From positions 682,001-746,000 of the forward strand of contig JAAROD010000087.1 in the NCBI GenBank assembly GCA_012274445.1: a stretch of DNA of 64,000 nt. The letters run 5' to 3'. Each line of letters starts with the position of its first letter. Within the stretch, counting starts at the first letter, position 1. Below, one piece after another: positions 55,557 to 64,000 of this stretch. The DNA comes from Sclerotiophoma versabilis (taxonomy: Eukaryota > Ascomycota > Dothideomycetes > Pleosporales > Didymellaceae). A model generated the notes under the pieces. The model worked only from the letters and a program-made list of their open reading frames with translations. It was not told the origin of the DNA and ran no database searches. Made by a program: the position numbers and the translations under genes.

Positions 55557-56347
55557 ATGGCTCTCTCTGAGAACAAGCAGCGCATGGCTCGCGGTGAGCT
55601 CTATACAGCATTCACTCCAGAACTTGTTGCAGAACGAGCACGTTGCAAACATGCATGTGCCCGCTATGCGAATGCCGGCGAAGTATCGCGCCGAAAGTTG
55701 ACTGAGCTTTTCAGAGAGTGAGTCTACCATCTCCCATCTCTAGGGACGGTTACTCTTTCTGACCCCACAATAGCATCATCCAAGACAAGACTCCTCTGCC
55801 ACCTCAAGCGGCAACACCAGAAGCAGATGACGCGATGTTTGAAGACGACCCTTGGATCGAGCCTCCTTTGGCCATGGATTATGGCTACAACGTTCGTCTC
55901 GGCAAGAACGTATTCATCAATTTCAACTCCGTCTTTCTAGACACTTGCTTGATTACGATCGGTGATCGTACACTCGTCGGCCCAAATGTCTCGTTCTACT
56001 CGGCCACACATCCACTGGATCCAATCATCCGCCAGGGAACGCGTGGTCCTGAGCTCGGGAATGAAATCCATGTTGGGCAAGATTGTTGGATTGGAGGGAA
56101 TGCCATGATTCTTCCCGGTGTCACGATAGGCAGAGGATGTGTTGTAGGCGCTGGGAGTGTCGTGACGAAGAACGTCTCCGACTTCACCGTTGTGGCAGGT
56201 AACCCAGCTCGTGTCGTGCGGAAGATAGAAACCCAAATGGACCCCAAACAAAGTGGAGTCGAATGGAGTGGCTGGGTCGAGGAACGAGGGGAAGGTGCTG
56301 AAGTGTGCATATCGAAACCGCCAGAGGCCAACCTGCAGCCGCAATGA
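55557..56347 (+). CDS. Maltose/galactoside O-acetyltransferase-like, hexapeptide repeat
   Basis: Exons are 55557..55717 and 55774..56347, with a 56-nt intron (GTGAGT...AATAG); the product is 244 residues. The N-terminus (MARGELYTAFTPELVAERAR) is the maltose-acetyltransferase entry domain. It is followed by YGYNVRLGKNVFINFNSVFLD and a left-handed beta-helix of hexapeptide repeats (IGDRTLVGPNVSFY, IHVGQDCWIGGNAMILPGV, IGRGCVVGAGSVVTKNV). The catalytic His is probably that in SATHPLD. Family knowledge: these enzymes transfer acetyl from acetyl-CoA to sugars or related hydroxyl acceptors in the cytosol. The real acceptor in fungi is generally unknown. A 35-residue C-terminal tail is extra to bacterial members. 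Confidence 0.92.
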
Positions 56348-57553
56348 TTTAAGTTCGAGGGCTAGGCTAGGCACGACATCGAACCCATCCACGCCTTTAT
56401 AGCTCTCAAATTAACTATGGTTAAAGATGACCATGGTACAGGCCGGTTTCCAGGAGCAACCCATTCGCCAGTCGCCGAAGTTAGCGCTGATACCAGCCGT
56501 TCGAGGCCTGCTATGACTTGCTCAAAGGTTAAAGATGTGTGGCGATCCGTGGCGGCGGCTCATACTGCACTTCGTACTATATACTTTCTTATTGACAAGC
56601 ATGACAGCGGGATAGAGGTTGCCTCAACGCACGACGCAAATCACGACGCAAAGCGACATCTTACCGGCTCTACCACTTCAAATGTCTGACTTTCCGGTCA
56701 ACTCATATCCAGACACCTTTTCTCATTTGTGCAGCTGCATCTTGCCTCTAAAAAATACCTCGTTCGACTGGCGTGCGATAGAAACACGTGGAATAGTGCT
56801 GAGCTTCTTCACGGGCTCTCGTGTCTGCAGTTCTGACAACAAAGATTGGTGCTTGCGCATTGGGCAGCATACGACGCCCGTCAAATCGTCGCGGGACTGA
56901 GAGCGATCACCAAATGACCTTCGGAGATGGAATATCTGAAAGTCCGTTTTACAATGCGCATTGACCATCAATGAAAGCTAAGGTTTGAGACAAGACTAGA
57001 CGATCTCCTGCAAGCTTCGCGTGCCAAGACAGACGAAACTGATCCTCAGACGTCACCAAAACATTGACACTCGGACACAAAACAGATTCGGCAGCTGCAC
57101 TTGCTGTTTGAACCAGGTGCACCCAGCGAGATCCTGTCTTCATGTCTAGAGATTTCGCTTCAGCACGCACTGTCCGCCAGACTTCGGCATCACGGGGGTC
57201 GCCTGGTGCATTGCCTGGCACACTACGTGACTGTCACTTCAAGGAAATTTCTGCCTCAAGAATAGCTGCCAAGTCTTCGCAAAACGCCCCGTTCCAGATC
57301 GCTGTCCATCCTGACACGAAGAGCGTACTTCCACGGGGTGTTTGTGCGTTTGGCAACGGCGCGCGATCCAGTATTCAGCGAGTACAAATACCTTGACTGC
57401 CGGTGCCCATGATCTCAGTATTGGACAGGTTCCACATCCACTGACCGGCTAATAACACCCGTTTAACATCGTCTAACTTCCTTAGCTTCGTTTTTCATTC
57501 TTTACTCGAGCACTTAATATCCAGTTCGGTTGATCCGACATATTACATTCACC
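56348..57553. other. Intergenic region, no supported gene
   Basis: Short frames at 56417-56689, 56619-56900 and 57142-57396 overlap in different frames without domains. The final 100 bases are the leader of the following secreted-protein gene. Confidence 0.45.
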
Positions 57554-59124
57554 ATGAAGTACATTCTCATCGCCTCTCTTCTCACCTCCGCAGTCCTTGC
57601 TGCCCCCTTCGCCCAGCAAGGCAACAACAACAATAACGGCGGAAACCAGCAGCAGCAGCAGCAGGGCAATGGTCAAACTCAGCAGCAGGGCAATGGCCAA
57701 ACTCAGCAGCAAGGAACCCAGAACACGCCCACCGGCCTTGGTGGTGGTAATGTTGCTAGCAATGGCCAGACACCCACAGCTGGTGACCTTGCCACCGCTG
57801 TCTCTAACTGGATGGCCGATACCTCCATGGTTTCCAACTTCCTTAACACTGGCGCCAGTATCCAGAACAATGCTGCCTTCAAGCAGGCAGCTCTAGTCGC
57901 TTACAATGCTGAGGTTGACGAGCTCAACCACAAGGCCATCATTGATGCTGCGAATGGCAACCAGCCCAACGTCCAGGCTGCCAACTCCACCCTTGCCACC
58001 GGTGGTGCTTTCCAGGATGTCGTTGACAAGCTCCAGCTTATGTCCGTTCAAGGCAAGGCCGCTGCTAATAACATCGACTTGATCAACCAGAACCGCTGCA
58101 CGAACGTCCTTCCCAATATCGATGCATATATGGCCTCCACCGGCTCCAGCTCTCAAGCTGTCCGTCCCCAGGTTTGCGACCAGACTGGTGTTGCCGGTGG
58201 TGTTCAGAGCAATGGGCCCACTCTCCCCGGCCAGCCTGCAGGTACTCCCCAGGCTGCTTTCGCTGCCGCTCAGGCTCTACAGCAGGGTGGCGGCAACGGC
58301 CAGCTTGATCTCCAGACCAACGGTATCCCTCCTTCTCAGGCCGCCGCTCAGGCTGGCAATGCCGCCCCTCAAACAAATAGTGAGTCATTTAAAGTCTCTG
58401 CTTCCTACCATGATACTGATCTCCTTCTTAGACGGTGGCAACACAGGCGCCACAGGTAACACGGGAGCAAGTAAGTAATATATCTTGTCCATCAAAATAG
58501 ATGCTAACCATCTGCAGCTGGCCAACAGACGCAAGGACAACAGTCTACCACGGGACAGCAGACGCAGGGACAGCAGACGCAGGGACAGCAGGCGCAGGGA
58601 CAGCAGACACAAGGACAGCAGTCTACCACAGGACAGCAGTCTACCACAGGACAGCAGTCTACCACAGGACAGAACTCCCAGGGTATGTGTTTTGGACACG
58701 ATGTAATGTACATAACTATGCTAACCAGTATCAGGCGCTCAAACTGGTCAGAACTCGCAGACTCAGGGAACACAATCTCAGGGCGCAGCTAGTGAGTTCA
58801 ATAATTCATGGAGCTAACGCATGGAACAAGCTGACTCTTCTCAAGGTGGACAGCAGGGCTCGCAGAACCAGAACCAGAATCAGCAACTAGCCAGTGGACA
58901 AACCGGCACTGGCAACACTCAGGCCAGCACCAACACACAGGGCACACAGGGCACACAAGGAACCAGTATGTCTTTCTCGTTCTTACTTCCAAGGAAAACA
59001 TAGCTAAAAATATGCAGACAGCCAGCAAACCGGTAATACCCAGGGCACCCAAGCTCTAGGTGGCGCAACCCCCGGTAACGCCAACGGTGCTGCTGGTGGC
59101 CAAAATGGCCGCAACAACAACTAG
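57554..59124 (+). CDS. Secreted Gln/Thr/Gly-rich repeat protein
   Basis: Six exons: 57554..58379, 58432..58470, 58518..58682, 58735..58791, 58846..58965 and 59018..59124. The introns are 47-54 nt, all begin GTGAGT, GTAAGT or GTATGT, and all are phase 1; the frame closes to 437 residues. A signal peptide (MKYILIASLLTSAVLA) precedes a Gln/Asn-rich stretch. A globular domain follows at about residues 75-215 (AVSNWMADTSMVSNFLNTG, AYNAEVDELNHKAIIDAAN, then RCTNVLPNIDAYM and VCDQTGV), with two Cys. The rest is low-complexity repeats: exon 3 alone has repeated GQQ(T)QGQQ and STTGQQ units. No GPI signal is seen at the end. The globular part resembles secreted proteins widespread in filamentous ascomycetes; function is unknown, and a cell-wall or matrix role is inferred. 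Confidence 0.85.
58525..58676 (+). repeat. Exonic tandem repeats in the secreted protein
   Basis: The 15-base unit GGACAGCAGACGCAG and an 18-base unit containing TCTACCACAGGACAGCAG alternate in tandem, encoding the Gln/Gly/Thr repeats of exon 3. Several copies are identical at the DNA level, which favours length variation. Confidence 0.9.
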
Positions 59125-59911
59125 GCGGCTCTTAAGGATGCACGGGGAAAAGTGAGCTCTGTGACTGGATCACGGATCACCTGCTTCGTATGGATGAATT
59201 GATGGATAACGGTCTATGTGTATTCGATATCGAGTTGCTTAATAGTAGAACGCATAGGAGAAGCGTAAATGTCCAAGGTGGTAAACAATAAGTCCACTTA
59301 GTATTTAGCCTGACTTAACGGAATTGCTCTTTTCAACCTGTGGCTTTTTTTGTTCTTCTAGAGAAGCAATACGGATAGTCTAAAGTCGGTCGTCTCAGTA
59401 ACGTTTGAGCTTGGCGTTTCAAGACGATACTTACTCCCTGCCCAAATGCAGCTGATAAAGCACTGCAAACGCTTGGTCCGGGTCATACATAGTCCTCTCG
59501 AATTTGTCAAGAAAAAATTGGCTTAACTGAATTTGTGGCATGACAGGGCCCACAGGTTCATGATGCAAGCCCGCAAAGCGCGGAAGCAAATCGGTCTTGT
59601 GTAGGCAAGAACACTCCAAAGGTGTCAAATCAGCTTCATCGCGCGTTGCGTGTCTTCGTGTTCACCCTTTTGAAACAGTATTACATATGGAAGCGTTCAC
59701 CATTCCTAACAAGTGCAGTGTCACATCAAATGTTGGGCTGCAGAAGATAAAACGATATTGATGATGAAAACATAGAGCGTTGCAAACTGTTTCAGGAGAC
59801 TGTTTCCCGCAAGAATAAAAGTGGTGCAGTAGTTCGCTCTACTGAGCACGTCTCCCTAAGAAGAAGCACACCAACGTGCTGTGGGATCTGTGACACACGA
59901 AAAGCTTCTGC
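59125..59911. other. Intergenic region, no supported gene
   Basis: AT-rich 3' flank of the repeat-protein gene. No coding frame is supported. Confidence 0.5.
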
Positions 59912-61540
59912 TTGTCGCTTTTTACGGACTTGGTGCTTGATGACAAAACGTTGAGCGCTGTCGAGCTATCTCATGAGCAGACTAACGTTAAAGTGTTCGA
60001 ATGCTTCAACGAGACTGTTGCACGCTTTTCCGAGAGTGTGAAACAAATGGGCAAAATTCTGCAAGCCATGCACAAGACCATTGTCCTGCTGTTCTTCGGT
60101 CTGATATGCAAGATTCATGACCACAGCTATGCTTTCAAATCCTTCGCTATGAACCATTCGCTGAACGCACAAGGCGGTGGTAGACTTTGCCCTGTGGGTT
60201 TACAGTGACCTGCAAACCTCGATTTGGCCGAACTTGAGAAACCACTCGTCATTGTCAAGAATGTTCGGTTGTGCGCCACTCGTATAGATAACAGAGACTA
60301 TCTGCGTAAGTAGCAGGATAGGTAATAGGTCTGGCCTTCAATTCTTCTGGAGCAAAAACTGAATGATCTGCCAAGGTTAAATTCAGTGTCCTTTTGAAAG
60401 ATGGCAATAGCGACGTGGTTGATAAACGAAAAAGGAAAACACTCGTTCAACTTCTTATTCACGAGCATGCTTATGACCAAGATAATTAGAAGCTCAAGAT
60501 AATCAGCCCTTTTCACTAGCGCATCTTAGCAAACTTTGGAGCATAGCAATGGCCCGATATACATCGTCCATTATCATTCTCCTTACCCCGCAATTACCCT
60601 TTCTTTTTGTCTGTTCAGCTGCTCTTACTCCTCTCATGTTGGCGATGGATGGGTCACTGCTGTCTTTGAGCTCTATCTTTAAACATATTGCTGCTCTCAG
60701 TTGAGCTCTGTTTGTAGAATGTCTTTCAATAGCGATTTTGGATCTTTTTTCTTTAGCAAGTGGCATTTCAAAGAGGTTTTATGCTGGTCCCCAAACCCGT
60801 TAGAGCAAAGGGAGCAAGACTTTCGATTTTAGAAAAGGGTGGGAAATACTTTTCTAGCCTTTCGATTGGCTCAAAAGCAAACTGATAAACCTAACGGTGA
60901 TTCCCAGCATGCTTCCAAAGCGCCCCTGAGCGTCTTTGAAAACTGAGCTCAGATAGCATCTTATAGGTTTGAAGCACAATACGAGTTGGTTAAAAGTTCC
61001 CAACCTCTGATCTTCGATTTGTGTGCATTTCTATTCTTTCATACTTTTTGGGATCGCTGAAAGTGCCGTACGCGCCTTCCATACATCTGTCCGGCTCTTG
61101 AACAGGTATACCTCTATGACCTGGCAAACTTACGGCCTCAACACAAATTTCTCATCCCTTCAGTCCTTGCAGGTCAATAGGGCGACCTTGATAAGAAGCT
61201 GGTCCTGCTCGAACGTAGCCTTAACTTGATACAACTAGAAAGAAGAACTGAGGAATTCAGATGAAAAAGCAAAGTAGAGCATAAATACCGGAAATTGTAA
61301 CTCTTATTTGATCTTGAACCTCAAATCCGGCAGGTTGAGCCTGAACCAAGTTCATCCCTACATCCACGGGACGGGCGAGTTCTGCTGAAGAGCAGTTACC
61401 CTGTTTTCATTGCCAAATACCATGAAAATCTTTCCAAATTCAATGCTTCATAGCGATCTCAAGCCTTGTAACATGTTGCTACAATGTCCTCACCGCCACC
61501 TTTCGAGCTGGAATCAGTTGCACACAATCTTCGAGACTCG
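59912..61540 (+). pseudogene. Broken gene with kinase-like catalytic loop
   Basis: Several protein-like stretches follow one another on the plus strand: LDDKTLSAVELSHEQTNVKV (about 59935) running to a TGA at 60206; in the same frame after it, DLAELEKPLVIVKNVRLC; LLKDGNSDVVDKRKRKTL (about 60390); LFDLEPQIRQVEPEP (about 61303) running to 61431; and HSDLKPCNMLLQ at 61449-61484 in another frame. The last is the HxDLKPxN catalytic-loop motif of protein kinases. Frameshifts and stops lie between them, and no set of introns repairs all of them. I infer a decayed kinase-type gene. The first segments alone do not identify a family. Confidence 0.4.
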
Positions 61541-62305
61541 GATCCCTACGAGCACCATTTTTGGAGCGAAAAGCGTAGGAAAACAATAGCAGGACCAAAA
61601 ACAAGACCCAGACACCGAAGTTTGAGGGTTGTTGGAGACATCCGCGGTGATGTTTTGGCTCTGATTGCGTCAATCGCTCTTTTAACAGCATCCCAAGCAG
61701 CTTGTAGGCTTATGAAGTTTGCTGCTTGTCAAAGGGTATCGACATTGACATTATCAAATTGGGATTGTGACATGCAGACACCCCTGTGTTCGCAGGTGGT
61801 AGCTTAAAGACTGCTTGGGTCACGGTGAATGGTCGACGTGTTGTCATATGTGATTCCTTCAGAAGTTCGGGTCGCTTAGTACCTGGAAGGTGTTTTGTAG
61901 AATTTGCTTGTGTGAAGATGCTGGGTGAAGAGAAGAGGACCGGAAAGTTGTGATAGCATCGAACATAGTATTTGTTCATAGTCAATGAGGTTGGACCATG
62001 GATCGAACTTGACCCTGTCCCAGTTTATTGCGACACAAAACTTCGACATTCAACGGCCATGAAAGAAATATACAACATAGTCGGAGAAACGCCCAATACT
62101 GGATAAATAGTCTCAATGTTCGCTCGCGTATAGAAATCATGATTTTCTCCTTGGTAAGGTACGAGAATGAGATGGTTACCATCAGCTTATGGCTCGCCTA
62201 CGTAATGCTAAGAGCCTTTCAGCAGAGTACGATGATCTGCGTTCGCCTCGTATACATCAGCTGTTACATTGTTTTACAACATGTGCATGATGCGCGGCAT
62301 TTCTC
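61541..62305. other. Region right of the broken kinase-like gene
   Basis: A frame at 61484-61807 starts with an ATG but overlaps the kinase-like relic in another frame and has no domain. The remainder is AT-rich and shows no gene. Confidence 0.4.
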
Positions 62306-63001
62306 TTATGCCGCTCTCGTTCGCAGCTGAACACCATGCCATTGTGCGATCTCCTCCTTCAGCACTTGATTGACCAGCTTATGTTGCTTGATCACAGTAA
62401 GGCCCTTAAACTTGGGCGATTCAATTTCGATCGCATACATAGAGCCGCAGCCGCCGCTGATGTCTTGGACCTAGAAGTTGGGTCAGCGTGCCATTTCCAC
62501 CACAGCCTGAGTGCAATGCCTGATGCTACTGTCGCGAGGTTTGACACGGCATCATCGGCTTGCCGTTCTTGGTTTTGTCCGCGCTGGCGCTGACATGGAC
62601 GAACCCGCGGGTCACAATGTACTTTGTAATAGATGACGTGCGTCTCAACACTTTCACGTACACCGTTCACCAGCACTCCCAGGCCGCCTCCAAAGAAGCT
62701 ATCCACGCACCTCAAGTTTTGTCGGCTCCAACTCCCCTCTGATTTTATTGAAGACATGTAGTTCGGCCTCATTCAGGAAGTCTGGTGGTTCCGGTGCACC
62801 ACTTGCTTGCGCACTGTATGTTCGTGTTGAAGCATGGATGGTCTGAATTCGCGGTAATGCGGTGGCGAGTGTGCACTGAGGTCTGACGACTGCTGCTGCT
62901 GGTGATGTCGAGAGGAGACGCGCGCCGATGCGCATACGACTCGGGGTTTGCATGCATGCGGAGGCGATGCGACAAATAAGGGATGCTCTGGAAGGCGCCA
63001 T
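62306..63001 (-). CDS. bol3: Mitochondrial BolA-like protein (BolA3 type)
   Basis: Exons are 63001..62711 and 62470..62306, with a 240-nt intron (GTGCGT...TTCTAG); the product is 151 residues. About 65 N-terminal residues rich in Arg, Ser and Ala (RMRIGARLLSTSPAAA) look like a mitochondrial presequence. The BolA domain starts ELHVFNKIRGELEPTKLEV and continues over the junction into VQDISGGCGSMYAIEIESP, FKGLTVIKQHKLVNQVL and WHGVQLRT. The GGCG Cys and the late His in KQHKLVNQ are the residues that share an Fe-S cluster with a monothiol glutaredoxin in BolA3. Role: late transfer of 4Fe-4S clusters to mitochondrial enzymes such as lipoate synthase and complex I/II (family knowledge). Confidence 0.93.
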
Positions 63002-64000
63002 TGTGTGCTGTATATGTGTGTCAGAGAGTGCATTGCGGGGTGCATATTATGATCGATATTCGTCTAAACTTACAATAGCGCACGCGACTGTTTACGTGGA
63101 AGTTTGGATTGGCGTGAACGGCAGTCGCGAAACTTCGTCATAGCTTCACAACGCCTTAGCGCCCAATCACGTGTTGTGATTACACAGCTCTTGTCTTGGA
63201 ACAATCCATCTCCGAGCCATCTTCTAGCCATCACCGACATTGCACGCGCTGTTCTTCTTCGCCGGTTCTGTTCAAAGCTCCCAATCCCCACCAATCCCAC
63301 AGAAGGGTTCCACGATCTCAACAGAAAGTCCAATTTATCGATCACACCACCGAACGCTCAGCACGCATTTATCGGCATAGACGCATGCATGTCCAGGGTG
63401 CAGAAGCCTTACAAGTTGAGAAGTGAACATGATGCTCACCGCCGGATCTGTAATATGTATCTCCATGTACCTGGGTGTCCCTCTGCACGCCTCCACTCTC
63501 AGCCCTGCTGATTGGGCCATTGACGACAATTTCCAACAAAATTCATAATCTAACAGAAAACCCCCCCGCACTACTGATGAACGCAACGTCTCAGTCTGCT
63601 CGCTGATAACACAAGGCGAGTCTCAACGGTTCACTGCACACAGCTTTCTCCGCCTGATGTCGATGACGTGGATAATGGGGTGCAGTTGGGTGTCCTATCA
63701 CCACGAACCACTCAGCCCATAGGCTCGAGCATCTTAGTATATCACGTTATCGATCCACACAGCCCGGCACAACGGATAGACTCCTCTCTCCAATGTCGCA
63801 ATCCAAGCCTGTGATCAGCGCTGTGGTCAGGGTCCTCTTTCACATGAAAATCCCAATACTAAGACTATGCATGGCACCGGAGACCCGGGAAGGCACCACG
63901 ACGCGCCATGGAGGATTGAGAGAGCCGCAAAGATCTGCACTGGATGGTGAGTGAAAGAGATTTGATGTGCAGAGTGATCAATGATACGTGTGATGACTGG
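63002..64000. other. Right-edge region without a supported gene
   Basis: It contains the upstream region of the BolA-like gene and about 900 bases without protein-like frames. A run of eight C lies near 63560. Nothing else was recognised. Confidence 0.5.

Overview
The window reads as nuclear DNA of a filamentous ascomycete (Pezizomycotina). Most introns are about 45-56 nt, with GTRHGT donors and CTRAC-type branch sites close to the acceptor. Genes are monocistronic on both strands, and the gene families (cerato-platanin, Clr5-ankyrin, NmrA-like, LPREIR-type F-box-like proteins, class I PKA with a long N-terminal tail) are typical of this group. A dothideomycete is my guess from the style of the proteins; nothing in the window proves it. 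I found no rRNA, no tRNA B-box, no CRISPR array and no intact transposon.

Layout. 1-11 kb: sparse, and rich in secreted products: a putative mitochondrial membrane protein, a GPI-anchored cupredoxin, a cerato-platanin, an F-box-like protein and a secreted family I inorganic pyrophosphatase. 12-23 kb: core physiology: a high-affinity nitrate transporter with GATA sites upstream, a PAQR/Izh receptor, the catalytic subunit of PKA, a glycosyltransferase-8-like Golgi protein and the splicing factor Prp38. 23.4-26.7 kb: a local array of LPREIR F-box-like paralogues, one intact and the others decayed. 26.7-29.9 kb: no gene seen. 29.9-34 kb: carboxylesterase, type II haloacid dehalogenase-like hydrolase and a short-chain dehydrogenase. 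35-45 kb: a coiled-coil unknown, a Clr5-ankyrin protein, an NmrA-like protein, an AMID-type FAD oxidoreductase and a small unknown gene with one apparent frameshift. 45-48.6 kb: degenerate. 48.6-51.6 kb: a RING/ZZ/SH3 protein. 51.6-54.2 kb: gene-poor, with a degenerate repeat array. 54.2-59.1 kb: isoprenylcysteine methyltransferase, a hexapeptide acetyltransferase and a Q/T/G-rich secreted protein built of phase-1 exons. 59.9-61.6 kb: broken kinase-like coding sequence. 62.3-63 kb: BolA3.

The genes do not form an obvious pathway or secondary-metabolite cluster. Functional links are general: nitrogen uptake (nitrate transporter), signalling (PKA, PAQR, prenyl-protein methylation), mRNA splicing, and cell-wall or extracellular proteins. 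Exon models below were built by hand from splice signals and checked for reading-frame closure; three introns are multiples of three without stops, so a plain ORF reading would miss them. Strongest observations: phase-symmetric repeat exons, a fresh 23-bp minisatellite, a glycosyltransferase without its DXD motif, the decaying F-box-like array, and the secreted pyrophosphatase.
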